From assembly GCA_016209015.1 (NCBI GenBank), contig JACQWY010000019.1:207692-271691 (forward strand): a stretch of DNA of 64,000 nt. The letters run 5' to 3'. The DNA comes from Gammaproteobacteria bacterium. Its GTDB lineage: Bacteria; Pseudomonadota; Gammaproteobacteria; Ga0077536. The position numbers and the translations under genes are program-made. Shown here in pieces: positions 45,199 to 54,432 of the stretch; the first letter of the stretch is position 1; every line of letters begins with the position of its first letter. The notes beneath the pieces were generated by a model. It searched no databases and was not told the origin of the DNA. It was given only the letters and a program-made list of their open reading frames with translations.

Positions 45199-46032
45199 TC
45201 ATTTCTCCCCGCTGCGCAGGAGCGCGGCGCGTGCGCGGTAGGTCTCGCCGTACTCCGGCAGATCGTGCTGGCTGAGAATGCCCGTCGTGAGGCGGTTCGG
45301 GCGGAACGGCTGATCGGCGACGTTGCCGAAAGCCTCCGGCCGCATGTCGGCCTTCTGGTGCAGGATCATCTCCGGCGCTTCGCCGAGGTCGTTCTTGCGG
45401 CCGTAGATCTCCGTGCAGTCCGAGATCACTTCGACGAACGAGAAGCCGACGTGCGACATCGCGCTCTTGATGAGGTTCTTCAACGCCGGCACCTGCCGCG
45501 TCACTTCGCGGCCGACGAAGCTCGCGCCCGCGGCTTCAGCGATCCGGCAGGCGTCGAAGACGGGCTCGGCATTGCCGGTCGGTGTCGTCGTGGTGAGGCG
45601 CGTCGCCGAGGTCGTCGGCGAGACCTGGCCGCCGGTCATGCCGTAGACCTCGTTGTTGAACATGAGGCAGGTGAGATCGAGATTGCGCCGGCAGGCGTGC
45701 AGCAGGTGATTGCCGCCGATCGCGAGACAGTCGCCGTCGCCGGTGATGACGACGACTTTCAGATCCGGCCGCGCGAGCGCGAGCCCGGTTGCAAAAGCCA
45801 ACGGACGCCCGTGCGTCGTGTGATACGTGTTCGCGTCGATGTAGGCGCCGACGCGGCCGGAGCAGCCGATGCCGGAGACGACGGCAAGCTTGTCCTTCGC
45901 GATACCGAGCTCGTGGACGGCCCACAACAGCGCGCGCAGCGCGATGCCGTGGCCGCAGCCCGGGCACATGAAGTGCGGCATCAGCTCGAGCCGGAGGTAT
46001 TCCCTGATGTCGAAAGCGAGCGGCTCAGTCAT
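45199..46032 (-). CDS. korB: 2-oxoacid:ferredoxin oxidoreductase, beta subunit (KorB, thiamine diphosphate)
   Basis: 277 residues. The thiamine diphosphate domain has FMCPGCGHGIALRALLWAV, whose Cys pair belongs to the [4Fe-4S] set of the beta subunit. The Mg-ThDP motif is GDGDCLAIGGNH...CLMFNNEVYGMTGGQ. Together with KorA it decarboxylates 2-oxoglutarate (or another 2-oxoacid) to the acyl-CoA with reduction of ferredoxin, or the reverse. The start overlaps the korA stop region by 8 bases. Confidence 0.93.
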   Translation of the reverse strand: MTEPLAFDIREYLRLELMPHFMCPGCGHGIALRALLWAVHELGIAKDKLAVVSGIGCSGRVGAYIDANTYHTTHGRPLAFATGLALARPDLKVVVITGDGDCLAIGGNHLLHACRRNLDLTCLMFNNEVYGMTGGQVSPTTSATRLTTTTPTGNAEPVFDACRIAEAAGASFVGREVTRQVPALKNLIKSAMSHVGFSFVEVISDCTEIYGRKNDLGEAPEMILHQKADMRPEAFGNVADQPFRPNRLTTGILSQHDLPEYGETYRARAALLRSGEK

Positions 46033-47164
46033 GGCGGGCGAGCTCCTTCACACGGTCCGAGATCTGCCGCGGCGCGAGCGGTTCGCCGTCGACGCGATTG
46101 AGCCCCGCGACGGGGCGCCGGCCGGCGGTCAGCCGCTCCACTTCGAGGATGAGCTGGCCGGCGTTCAGTTCGGGAACGAGAACGCGGCGGGCATTCGCCG
46201 TGGCCGCCCTGAACGCACGCTCCGGGAACGGCCACATCGTGAGCGGCCGGAAGAGGCCCGCTTTCACGCCTTCTTCGCGCAGCGTCGCGACCGCGCGGCG
46301 CGCGGCACGCGCCGTGATGCCGCAGGCCACGATCACGATCTCCGCGTCCTCGCAGCGATACGCGTCGCTTTTGTCGATGACGTCGCGATGCTTCTCGATC
46401 TTCTCGAGCAGGCGTTTCAGCGCGCGATCCGCGACCGGCGGCGCCTGTGTCGGGAAGCCCGTCGGCGCGTGCGTGAGGCCCGTCGTGTGCACGCGGAGCC
46501 CTTCGCCCGGCCGCACCATCGGCGGCACGAGGCTCTCGGTCTCCGCATAAGGCTGGAAGCCGTTGCCGGCTGCGGCCCACGGCCGATCCGCGGCGACGCT
46601 CTGCTCCGCCGGCGGCACTTCGATCGACTCGAGGAGCTGCGCGACCACCTGGTCGTAGAGCACGACGACCGGCACGCGGAAGCGCTCGGAGAGCGCGAAG
46701 GCGCGCGTCGTCTCGGTGTAGATCTCCTGCACGGACGCCGGCGTCAGCACGATGATCGGATGATCGCCGTGCGTGCCCCAGCGCGCCTGCATGAGGTCGC
46801 CCTGCGCGGGACGCGTCGGCATGCCGGTCGAGGGGCCGCCGCGCATCACGTTGACGATGACGCAGGGCGTCTCCGTCATCGCGGCGTAGCCGAGGTTCTC
46901 CTGCATGAGCGAGAAGCCCGGGCCGCTCGTCGCCGTCATGGCCTTCGCGCCGCCGAACGAGGCGCCGATGCAGGCCGCGAGCGAGCCGATCTCGTCTTCC
47001 ATCTGCACGAACACGCCGCCGACGCGCGGCAGCTCGTGGCTCATGTGTTCGGCGATTTCGGACGAAGGCGTGATCGGATAGCCGGCGAAGAAGCGGCAGC
47101 CGGCGGCCACCGCGGCGAGTGCACAGGCCTGGTTGCCGTGCAGTGGTTGCAGTTCGGTCGTCAT
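46025..47164 (-). CDS. korA: 2-oxoacid:ferredoxin oxidoreductase, alpha subunit (KorA)
   Basis: 379 residues. Domain I has GNQACALAAVAAGCRFFAGYPITPSSEIAEHM and the Thr-Ser-Gly-Pro-Gly motif TATSGPGFSLMQE; domain II follows. The start at 47164 overlaps the stop of the IorB-KorD gene by 4 bases (ATGA). The set KorA, KorB, KorC plus the ferredoxin domain on the upstream gene makes a complete four-part enzyme. Substrate is probably 2-oxoglutarate, but branched or aromatic 2-oxoacids are possible. Confidence 0.93.
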   Translation of the reverse strand: MTTELQPLHGNQACALAAVAAGCRFFAGYPITPSSEIAEHMSHELPRVGGVFVQMEDEIGSLAACIGASFGGAKAMTATSGPGFSLMQENLGYAAMTETPCVIVNVMRGGPSTGMPTRPAQGDLMQARWGTHGDHPIIVLTPASVQEIYTETTRAFALSERFRVPVVVLYDQVVAQLLESIEVPPAEQSVAADRPWAAAGNGFQPYAETESLVPPMVRPGEGLRVHTTGLTHAPTGFPTQAPPVADRALKRLLEKIEKHRDVIDKSDAYRCEDAEIVIVACGITARAARRAVATLREEGVKAGLFRPLTMWPFPERAFRAATANARRVLVPELNAGQLILEVERLTAGRRPVAGLNRVDGEPLAPRQISDRVKELARHD

Positions 47165-48066
47165 GCGGCCCCCACGGCGGTCTGATGGACGGTGATCGCG
47201 AAATCCGGGCACAGCCATTCGCAGACCCGGCAGCCGGTGCAGGCGTCGGGCTTCGTCAGCACGGCAATCTGCTTCTTGTCGAGCGCGAGACAGCGTTCGG
47301 GGCAGAGCTTCACGCAGATGTCGCAACCTTTGCACCACGCGGCATTGATCTCGAGCTCACTCTTCACGGCCGGACCGCGCGCGGAGAACAGCGCGGGCAT
47401 GGTCGGGACTTCCTGCGTGCCGGCGCGCGCGGCCTCGGCCCAGGTGCGGCCGGCATCGAACGCGGCGTGGTTGATGGCGCGCGCCGCTTTCGGCACGAAC
47501 AGATCGAGCGCTTCGCGCCAGTGCTCGAGCGGCTCGTCGAGCGCGACGGAATAGCAGCCGAGCAGCACGGTGTTCGCGGCACGCGCGTCGCCGAGCCCGG
47601 CGGCGATGCCGCTCGCATCGAGCGCATAGGCGTTCGAGATCCGCTCCACGACTTCCGCGGGTGTCGCCTTCGCGTACGCCGTGACGGCGCCCTGCTGGCG
47701 ATTGAGGCAGGCGAACGGCGGCACGATGCGGCGCGTGTCGGCGATGAAGACGCCCGTTTCGGGCTTCAGGAAGTCGAGCCAGCGCAGGCTTTCCGCCCAT
47801 TCGAGGGCGATCAGCGCGTCGGCTTCGCCCTTGGCGATCGTCGGCGACCAGACCTTCGGCGCGAAGCGCACGTGGCTGAACACGATGCCGCCGCGCTTCG
47901 CCATGCCGTGGACTTCGCTCTGTTTCACCTCGAAGCCGCGGCGCTGGCCGATGAGGGCCAGTACCTTGGAGATCATGATCACGCCCTGGCCGCCGACGCC
48001 GACGACGAGGATGTTGCGGCCGCCCGCGGTCTCCGCGCCCGGAGCCCGTTTCGCTTCGGCGCTCAT
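47161..48066 (-). CDS. iorB: Indolepyruvate oxidoreductase beta subunit fused to KorD-type 2[4Fe-4S] ferredoxin
   Basis: 301 residues from the ATG at 48066, overlapping the iorA stop by 4 bases. Residues about 20-220 are IorB (VGVGGQGVIMISKVLALIG, KQSEVHGMAKRGG). Residues about 235-295 are a two-cluster ferredoxin with WCKGCDICVKLCPERCLALD and ACTGCRVCEWLCPDFAI, closely like the separate KorD delta subunit. IorB usually has no ferredoxin domain, and IorA here already has its own. The next gene is korA. The fusion therefore seems to supply KorD for the downstream enzyme while belonging to the upstream one. Confidence 0.88.
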   Translation of the reverse strand: MSAEAKRAPGAETAGGRNILVVGVGGQGVIMISKVLALIGQRRGFEVKQSEVHGMAKRGGIVFSHVRFAPKVWSPTIAKGEADALIALEWAESLRWLDFLKPETGVFIADTRRIVPPFACLNRQQGAVTAYAKATPAEVVERISNAYALDASGIAAGLGDARAANTVLLGCYSVALDEPLEHWREALDLFVPKAARAINHAAFDAGRTWAEAARAGTQEVPTMPALFSARGPAVKSELEINAAWCKGCDICVKLCPERCLALDKKQIAVLTKPDACTGCRVCEWLCPDFAITVHQTAVGAA

Positions 48067-49874
48067 GCGGTCACCGGCTGGATGCAGTCGGAGAGACACA
48101 CCTGCGCGCAGAGCGTGCAGCCGATGCAGGTCGTGGGGTCGATCTTCACCTTGTTGCGGCCTTCATAGGTTTCGTCGGACCAGGTGATGGAGGGGCAGCC
48201 GAGGTTCATGCACGACTGGCACGCGACGCAGCCGGCGGCTTTCACTTCGAGCGGCGCGCCCTTGATGCGTACGGGATCGAGCACGCAGGGCCGCGAGCAG
48301 ATGACGACCGACACGCCCTTGTGGACGATCGCCTCGCGCAGCGTCTGGTACATCTTGCCGACCTCGTAAGGATCGGCGGTGCGGATCCAGTCGACGCCCG
48401 CGGCGCGGCACATCTGCTCGTAGTTCACCTGGTAAGTCGGCTCGCCGCGCATGCCGCGACCCGTGCCCGCGTGATCCTGGCCGCCGGTCATGGCCGTGAT
48501 GTGATTGTCGAGGATGACGACGGTGATGTTGACGTCGTTGTAGACGGCATCGATGAGCGGCGGGATGCCGGAGTGCAGGAACGTCGAGTCGCCGATGGTC
48601 GCGACGATCGGGCGCTTCTCCGTGCCCGAGAGCGCGATGCCGACGGCATTGCCGATGCTCGCACCCATGCAGACCGTGGTATCGATCGAGCGCAGCGGAT
48701 CGACGGCGGCGAGCGTGTAGCAGCCGATGTCGCCGGTCACCCGCGCCCCGAGGCCGCGCAGTGCCAGATAGCTCGCGGTGTGCGGGCAGCCGGGGCAGAG
48801 CACCGGCGGGCGCGCCATGTTTTCCACCGTCTCGTTCAGAGTCACGGGCGCCGCCTCGACGAGGCCCGCCTTCGCAAAGCCTTCGCGCACGAGCTCGGGC
48901 GAGAGCTCGCCGCAACGCGGGAAGAGGGACTTGCCTTCGGCGGCGAGACCCAGCGCCTTGATCTCGGTCTCGAGGAAGGGCTCGAGCTCTTCGCAGACGA
49001 TCAGCCGATCGACCGAGGCCGCGAATTCGCGAATCGTGTTCTCGGCGAGCGGGTAGGACGAGCCGAGCTTGAGTATCGACACTTCCGGCACGATCTCTTT
49101 CACGTACAGGTAGGCCGTGCCGTGGGTGACGACGCCGAACTTGCGGTCGCCCTTCTCCCAACGATGGATCCCCGAGCCTTCGAAGTACCGCGCGACCGCG
49201 GCTTCGCGGGCGACGACCTTCGGATGCAGCCGGCGCGCGTTCGCCGGGATGATGACCGTCTTCTGCGGATCCTCGATGAAGCCCTTCGGCGCCTGCTCGA
49301 CGCGCTCGCCGACGGCGACGGAGCTGCGCGTGTGGGAGAGGCGCGTCGTGCTGCGCAGGATGACGGGCGTGTCGAAGTCCTCCGAGAGCTGGAAGGCGAG
49401 GCGCGTGTATTCGAGCGCTTCCTGCGCATCGGAGGGTTCGAGCACCGGCACGCCCGCGAAGCGCGCGAAGAGGCGCGTGTCCTGCTCGGTCTGCGAGCTG
49501 TGGATGCCCGGATCGTCGCAGACGACGACGACGAGGCCGCCGTTGACGCCGATGTAGGCCTGCGACATGAGCGGATCCGCCGCGACGTTCAGCCCCACGT
49601 GCTTCATCGACGTCATCGAGCGCACCCCCGCGAACGAGGCGCCGATCGCCATGTCGAGCGCGGTCTTCTCGTTCGTCGCCCACTGGGTGTAGATCTCGGA
49701 CGGAGCGTAGTCCGAGAGGTTCTCGAGCACTTCCGTGCTGGGCGTGCCGGGATAGGCGACACCGACGCGCACGCCCGCCTCCCAGGCGCCGCGCGCGATG
49801 GCTTCGTTACCCGTCAGGGGAATCGACGCACTCGACGCCGGCTCAGCCGGCCGGACTGCTGCTTCAGCTTTCAT
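48063..49874 (-). CDS. iorA: Indolepyruvate:ferredoxin oxidoreductase alpha subunit
   Basis: 603 residues from ATG at 49874; a start at 49904 is possible but adds no conserved sequence. Domains in order: pyrimidine-type domain (NEAIARGAWEAGVRVGVAYPGTPSTEVLENL), core, then ThDP-binding domain (LCPGCPHTASYLAL, GDIGCYTLA, GDSTFLHSGIPPLIDAVYN). The C-terminal 2[4Fe-4S] ferredoxin has CVACQSCMNLGC and CIGCTLCAQVC. It decarboxylates aryl pyruvates such as indolepyruvate or phenylpyruvate to aryl-acetyl-CoA with reduction of ferredoxin. First gene of the operon iorA-iorB::korD-korA-korB-korC. Confidence 0.94.
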   Translation of the reverse strand: MKAEAAVRPAEPASSASIPLTGNEAIARGAWEAGVRVGVAYPGTPSTEVLENLSDYAPSEIYTQWATNEKTALDMAIGASFAGVRSMTSMKHVGLNVAADPLMSQAYIGVNGGLVVVVCDDPGIHSSQTEQDTRLFARFAGVPVLEPSDAQEALEYTRLAFQLSEDFDTPVILRSTTRLSHTRSSVAVGERVEQAPKGFIEDPQKTVIIPANARRLHPKVVAREAAVARYFEGSGIHRWEKGDRKFGVVTHGTAYLYVKEIVPEVSILKLGSSYPLAENTIREFAASVDRLIVCEELEPFLETEIKALGLAAEGKSLFPRCGELSPELVREGFAKAGLVEAAPVTLNETVENMARPPVLCPGCPHTASYLALRGLGARVTGDIGCYTLAAVDPLRSIDTTVCMGASIGNAVGIALSGTEKRPIVATIGDSTFLHSGIPPLIDAVYNDVNITVVILDNHITAMTGGQDHAGTGRGMRGEPTYQVNYEQMCRAAGVDWIRTADPYEVGKMYQTLREAIVHKGVSVVICSRPCVLDPVRIKGAPLEVKAAGCVACQSCMNLGCPSITWSDETYEGRNKVKIDPTTCIGCTLCAQVCLSDCIQPVTA

Positions 49875-50236
49875 GATCGACGCTCTCCCACGCACCAAGG
49901 GCATTGTGCTGCCGCACGACGGTCCGCCACGGGAACGGCTCGTGGCGCCGGCGGCAGGTGTGGATTCGGGCTATGCGGACTCAACGGATCGGGACGGCCT
50001 CAATGTGCCGAGTTTCGAACGCGGGCCAGTTGAGCCAAATCAAATCCGGGGCCGATGCGATACAGAAATAAAGAGAGGCGCCGGGTTGGCGTATCGGGCG
50101 AAGGGCGGTCCGGAACGTGGGCTCGAGACCGACAGACTGCACACGACGGGCTAGCGGAAGCCTTACCTGCCCCGTGGCGCGCGAGCCCGTGAGCGGTCGG
50201 GAGTGCGGAGCTCGCTCGGCGCGCCGCGCCGGCCCC
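49875..50236. other. Gene-free spacer upstream of iorA
   Basis: 362 bases between divergent-facing neighbours (iorA leftward; the SMR gene ends at 50237). I see no credible gene, no TGT-N10-ACA site and no clear sigma-54 element. The iorA promoter must lie here but could not be placed. Confidence 0.4.
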
Positions 50237-50596
50237 TCACTCCGCGCTCTGCAACTGCAGGCCGACGATGCCCACCACGATCACGCCCATGAACGCCGCC
50301 TTCGGGAGAGTGAACTCCTCGCCGAACAGCAGCACGGCCGCGAGCGCGGTGCCGAGCGTGCCGATGCCCGCCCACACCGCATAGGCGATCGCGAGCGGCA
50401 GGGTGCGCAGGCTGATCGTCATGAGCCAGATGCTCAGCAGAGCGCTCACCGCCGCGACGAGGCTCGGCAGCGGGCGCGTGAAGCCGTCGGATTGCTTCAT
50501 CAAGGCCGAGAAGACGATCTCGAGCAGCCCCGACGCGAGAATGAGCAGCCAGGCCCCGAGCGGTGACGGCGTGGCGTGAACGAGCGTGCGTAGCAT
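50237..50596 (-). CDS. Small multidrug resistance (SMR) family transporter, SugE/Gdx-like
   Basis: 119 residues with four membrane helices. The essential membrane Glu of TM1 is in GLLEIVFSALMKQSDGF, and TM3 has the SMR signature LAIAYAVWAGIGTLGTAL. The spacing and the Trp-Ala-Gly pattern resemble the guanidinium exporter (Gdx/SugE) branch more than EmrE. GGAGAC precedes the ATG at 50596. I did not find a guanidine riboswitch upstream, only a 7-bp GC hairpin close to the ribosome site. Confidence 0.88.
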   Translation of the reverse strand: MLRTLVHATPSPLGAWLLILASGLLEIVFSALMKQSDGFTRPLPSLVAAVSALLSIWLMTISLRTLPLAIAYAVWAGIGTLGTALAAVLLFGEEFTLPKAAFMGVIVVGIVGLQLQSAE

Positions 50597-50837
50597 GGCG
50601 GGTCTCCAGTCGCCGCGAGTAACGCGGCGATCCTCGCACAGCCCTACGGCCGCGCCTACCGCGCGGAACCGTCGCCGGGGCCCGCCTGTCGGGATGAAGG
50701 CGGTGCGTATTGCGCCCGCGCCCGATCGCCTCCAAAGTTGTGTATGGCACAATCACGCGCGCCCATTCAAGATCGCCGCTCGGTGCACCGGCAGTAATCG
50801 ATGAGGCAATGGGCTTGAACCCGGACTCGAAGAGAAC

Positions 50838-51920
50838 ATGACAGGAACGTCGAACCCGCCGGGCGCACCCGCGCCGGTCTATGCGTGGATCTCGGAAGTC
50901 GGCCCCGCGCCGATCGCCCTGCGCATCCGCGACGTCTCCGCCGGCGGCTTGCTGCTGGCCCTCGAAGGGCTGCCCGCGGGCGTCGACCGCAACTGGTTCC
51001 GCGTCGGCGCACCCTGCAGTCTCGCGCTGCCGGTGATGACCCCGACGGGGCTCGTGAGCGTCGCGGCCCGGGGGCTCATCCAGGGCGTCCTTCCGGCCGC
51101 GATGGCGATCAAGATCACGCAGGCCGACGAGCGCCTGCTCGGCGCCGTGCATCACCTCGTCAACTACGGCGCGCAGACCCCGCCGCAACCGGCGGCTCAG
51201 CCCGCGCCCGCGCCGGCCGCTCCAGCAGCGCCGCCGGCCCCGGCTGCTCCCACGGCGCGCCCGCGCTCGCCGACCGCGAACCGCCAGGCCGCGTTCGCGG
51301 ATTGCCACCAGGTGCTCGGCCGCCACATCGGCACGTTAATCTCGGCGTTCCAGCATCGTCTCGCCACGGTGCTCTCCGCCGCCGCGGCCGCCGCACCGCA
51401 GCCCCCGATCAAGCGCCAGCTCGAAGCCCTGCGCAACGCGATCCAGGACGCCGGCCCGAACATCGGCAACACGCTCGAGCTCGTGCTGTGCAAGAACCTC
51501 GATGCCCGCCTCGCGCTCGCGAGCGCGGGCTCCACGCTGCCCGAGATCCAGCTCCCCGCCGAGCTCACGCTCGTCGCGACGCGCGAGCTCCGCGATTCGA
51601 TCGCCTGGGCCGACAGCGTCGCCCGCATCCAGACGAAGCTCCGCTCGAAGAGCTACGAAGTCGAACGCCGCTTCGCCGATCTCCTGAAACACGAAGTCGA
51701 GCCCGACGCCGATCCCGTCGGCATCCCGCTGCTCTGCTGCGCGATGCGCGACGCCGTGATTGCCGAAGTCCCCAGCGCCGAGAATTATCAGCGCTACATC
51801 GCCGAAGCGCTCGAAGGCGAAGTCGCCGGCCGCCTCGGTGCGTTCTTCGACGATCTCAATGCGACGCTCACCAAGCACGGCGCGCAGGCGAAGCCGGGCG
51901 GCGGGAGATCGCATAGCTGA
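50838..51920 (+). CDS. PilZ-like N-terminal domain protein with helical C-terminus
   Basis: 360 residues. The N-terminal 110 residues look like a PilZ-type beta domain (RIRDVSAGGLLLALEGLP, then FRVGAPCSLALPV), although the usual R-x4-R c-di-GMP motif is not evident. A Pro/Ala-rich linker (about 115-150) leads to an all-helical region with FADCHQVLGRHIGTLISAFQHRL, somewhat like DUF1631 proteins. With a c-di-GMP enzyme elsewhere in the window a signalling role is conceivable. The ATG at 50838 is the first in frame. Confidence 0.65.
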   Translation: MTGTSNPPGAPAPVYAWISEVGPAPIALRIRDVSAGGLLLALEGLPAGVDRNWFRVGAPCSLALPVMTPTGLVSVAARGLIQGVLPAAMAIKITQADERLLGAVHHLVNYGAQTPPQPAAQPAPAPAAPAAPPAPAAPTARPRSPTANRQAAFADCHQVLGRHIGTLISAFQHRLATVLSAAAAAAPQPPIKRQLEALRNAIQDAGPNIGNTLELVLCKNLDARLALASAGSTLPEIQLPAELTLVATRELRDSIAWADSVARIQTKLRSKSYEVERRFADLLKHEVEPDADPVGIPLLCCAMRDAVIAEVPSAENYQRYIAEALEGEVAGRLGAFFDDLNATLTKHGAQAKPGGGRSHS

Positions 51921-51994
51921 GGTCCGCGCCTCGCAGATCGGCTCGGCTGCAGGGGTGATGCGAAAGAGTGTTCGCCGGGCAAGCCGCAAGACCC

Positions 51995-52085
51995 GTCGTC
52001 GGCGAGGAATGAGATCTTCATAGGATGCGCCGACGCAGGAGGCGCATCGATCGCGGCTTCGCCGTTGGATGATCCCTTCGCTCGG
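51995..52085 (+). repeat. 91-bp tandem repeat, copy 1 (contains CATAGGATGC element)
   Basis: It matches 52122-52212 with two substitutions. Each copy starts GTCGTCGGCGAGGAATGAGA, includes CATAGGATGCGCCGACGCAG and ends CCCTTCGCTCGG. The 36 bases between copies are unrelated. The whole 301-base gap between the PilZ-like gene and fdx is made of these copies. Confidence 0.85.
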
Positions 52086-52121
52086 GCGCCCTGGAAGCCG
52101 GGGTCTGACCCGCGGTGGATA

Positions 52122-52212
52122 GTCGTCGGCGAGGAATGAGATCTTCATAGGATGCGCCGACGCAGGAGGCGCACCGATCGCGTCTTCGCCGTTGGATGAT
52201 CCCTTCGCTCGG
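52122..52212 (+). repeat. 91-bp tandem repeat, copy 2
   Basis: Second copy, ending 10 bases from the fdx stop codon, so it lies in the 3' untranslated region of the ISC operon. Confidence 0.85.
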
Positions 52213-52221
52213 TCCCCGCCG

Positions 52222-52554
52222 CTACTCCCGCGCCAGATTCAACGAATACTTCGGAATCTCCACGACGAGATCGTGCTTCGCGAGCTTCACCTGGCAGCTC
52301 AGGCGCGACTCGGGCTCCAATCCCCAGGCCTTGCCGAGTTGATCCTCCTCTTCGTCGCTCGCCGCGCGCAGCGTCGCGAAGCCCTGGCGGACGATCACGT
52401 GGCAGCTCGCGCAGCAGCAGGCTTTCTCGCAGGCGTGCTCGATGTCGATGCCGTGCTTCAACAGCGCGTCGCAGAGCGAGACGCCGGGCGCGGCCTCGAA
52501 CTCGGCGCCCTGCGGGGCGAGCTCGGCGTGGGGGAGGACGGTGATGCGCGGCAC
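52222..52554 (-). CDS. fdx: ISC-type [2Fe-2S] ferredoxin
   Basis: 110 residues. The cluster ligands are in EHACEKACCCASCHVIV (Cys, Cys, Cys at spacing X5 and X2) and a final Cys in SRLSCQVKL. This is the adrenodoxin-type Fdx of the ISC system that supplies electrons for cluster assembly on IscU. Last gene of the operon, 2 bases after hscA. Confidence 0.95.
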   Translation of the reverse strand: MPRITVLPHAELAPQGAEFEAAPGVSLCDALLKHGIDIEHACEKACCCASCHVIVRQGFATLRAASDEEEDQLGKAWGLEPESRLSCQVKLAKHDLVVEIPKYSLNLARE

Positions 52555-52556
52555 GC

Positions 52557-54416
52557 TCAGAGCTCGGCGAGCCGGCGGCCGGCGAGCGCGGTCTGGATCG
52601 CGGCGTCCATGCGGCGCGAGGCGTAATCCTGGGACAGCGCGTTCAGGGCGCCGGAGCTCCTGCGCAGCGCGTCGATGTCGCCGGCGACGATCGCGGCTCT
52701 GAGATTGCCGAGTGCGCCGCGGATCCGCGCGCGCTCTTCTTCATCGAGGAGTATCGCGCCGTCCGCGTCGAGCGCGGCTTCGGTCGCCTCGCTCAAGCGC
52801 TCCGCCTCCACGGTCTCCTCGCGCCGCATGCGCGCCGCGGCATCGGCCTCGGCATTCGCGATCGATTCCTTCAGCATGCGCGCGATCTCCTCGTCCGTGA
52901 GACCGTACGACGGCTTCACCGCGACCGTCGCCTCGACGCCCGAAGACTGCTCGCGCGCGGAGACGGACAGCAGGCCGTCGGCGTCGACCTGGAACGTCAC
53001 GCGGATGCGCGCCGCGCCGGCCGCCAGCGGCGGGATGCCGCGCAGCTCGAAATGCGCGAGCGAGCGGCATTCGGCGACGAGCTCGCGCTCGCCCTGCACG
53101 ACGTGGATGCTCATCGCGGTCTGGCCGTCCTTGAACGTCGTGAAATCCTGGGCACGCGCGACGGGCAGCGTGGAATTGCGCGGCACGATCTTCTCGACGA
53201 GGCCGCCCATGGTTTCGAGGCCGAGCGAGAGCGGGATGACGTCGAGCAGCAGCCAGTCGTCGGCGCTGCGATTGCCGACGAGCACGTTCGCCTGGATCGC
53301 CGCGCCGAGCGCCACGACCTGATCGGGATCGAGGTTGCACAGCACGGGCTTGCCGAAGAACGCGCTCGCCGCGCGCTGCACGCAAGGCATGCGCGTCGCG
53401 CCGCCGACCATGACGACGCCGTCGATGGCGCCGACCTTGAGCTTCGCATCGCGCAGCGCACGCTTGATCGGCGCGAGGGTCCTCTGCACGAGCTCCACCG
53501 TCAGCGCCTCGAACGTCTCGCGGGTCAGGGGCAGATCGAGCGCCCCCGTGTCGAGCTCGACCTGGAAGCGCGTCTCGGGCCAGCCCGACAGCGCTTCCTT
53601 CGCGCGGCGCGCCGCGGTATGGAGGCGACGCAGCTCGGTGTCGGACGGCGTCTGCAGAGCCGCCGTCTCGATCGCCCAGCGCACGAGGCATTCGTCGAAG
53701 TCGTCGCCGCCGAGCGCGGAGTCGCCGCTCGTCGCGAGCACCTCGAACACGCCGCGCTCGAGACGCAGGATCGACAGATCGAACGTGCCGCCGCCGAGAT
53801 CGTAGACGGCATAGATCCCTTCCGAGCCGTTGTCGAGACCGTAGGCGATCGCCGCCGCGGTCGGTTCGTTCAGGAGGCGCAGAACCTCGATGCCCGCGAG
53901 CCGCGCCGCGTCTTTCGTCGCCTGCCGTTGCGCATCGTCGAAGTAGGCGGGCACGGTGATGATCGCGCCCGTCAGCTCGCCGCCGAGCGAGGCCTCGGCG
54001 CGCTCGCGCAGCGTCTTCAGGATGTCGGCCGAGACTTCGACCGGCGTCTTCGGGCCCGCGGCCGTCTCGATCTGGATCTGGCCTGCCCCGACGCCGTACG
54101 CATAAGGCGTCGGCGCGAGCTTCGCGAGATCGTCCGCGCCCCGGCCCATGAGACGCTTGACCGAGACGACGACGTTCTTCGGATCCGCCGCCGCCGCGGC
54201 GCGCGCGACGTCGCCCACTTCGGGTGGCGCGTCCGCGCGATAGTGCACGATGGACGGCAGGAGATGACGCCCCGCGAGATCGGCGAGCACCTCGCTCGAA
54301 CCGTTGCGCACCGTCGCGACGAGCGAATGCGTGGTGCCGAGATCGATGCCGACCGCGAGCCGGTGTCGATGAGGGGCGGCGCTCAGGCCGGGTTCGGCAA
54401 TCTGCAACAGGGCCAT
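52557..54416 (-). CDS. hscA: Fe-S assembly Hsp70 chaperone HscA
   Basis: 619 residues. The nucleotide-binding domain has [27 protein letters not shown] and [14 protein letters not shown]. The substrate-binding domain begins near residue 390 with [14 protein letters not shown]. HscA is specialised to release clusters from IscU with HscB; the divergent lid and lack of an EEVD tail agree. It starts 16 bases after hscB. Confidence 0.96.
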   Translation of the reverse strand: MALLQIAEPGLSAAPHRHRLAVGIDLGTTHSLVATVRNGSSEVLADLAGRHLLPSIVHYRADAPPEVGDVARAAAAADPKNVVVSVKRLMGRGADDLAKLAPTPYAYGVGAGQIQIETAAGPKTPVEVSADILKTLRERAEASLGGELTGAIITVPAYFDDAQRQATKDAARLAGIEVLRLLNEPTAAAIAYGLDNGSEGIYAVYDLGGGTFDLSILRLERGVFEVLATSGDSALGGDDFDECLVRWAIETAALQTPSDTELRRLHTAARRAKEALSGWPETRFQVELDTGALDLPLTRETFEALTVELVQRTLAPIKRALRDAKLKVGAIDGVVMVGGATRMPCVQRAASAFFGKPVLCNLDPDQVVALGAAIQANVLVGNRSADDWLLLDVIPLSLGLETMGGLVEKIVPRNSTLPVARAQDFTTFKDGQTAMSIHVVQGERELVAECRSLAHFELRGIPPLAAGAARIRVTFQVDADGLLSVSAREQSSGVEATVAVKPSYGLTDEEIARMLKESIANAEADAAARMRREETVEAERLSEATEAALDADGAILLDEEERARIRGALGNLRAAIVAGDIDALRRSSGALNALSQDYASRRMDAAIQTALAGRRLAEL

Positions 54417-54432
54417 GGCGCCGGGGATACCT

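Noticed and set aside
49798..50154. A 118-residue plus-strand frame overlapping the iorA start
   Set aside because: It overlaps the conserved IorA N-terminus, has no domain and no ribosome site.
50597..50750. Guanidine (ykkC-type) riboswitch ahead of the SMR gene
   Set aside because: The upstream region forms a GC hairpin near the ribosome site, but the conserved ykkC, mini-ykkC or ykkC-III motifs were not found.
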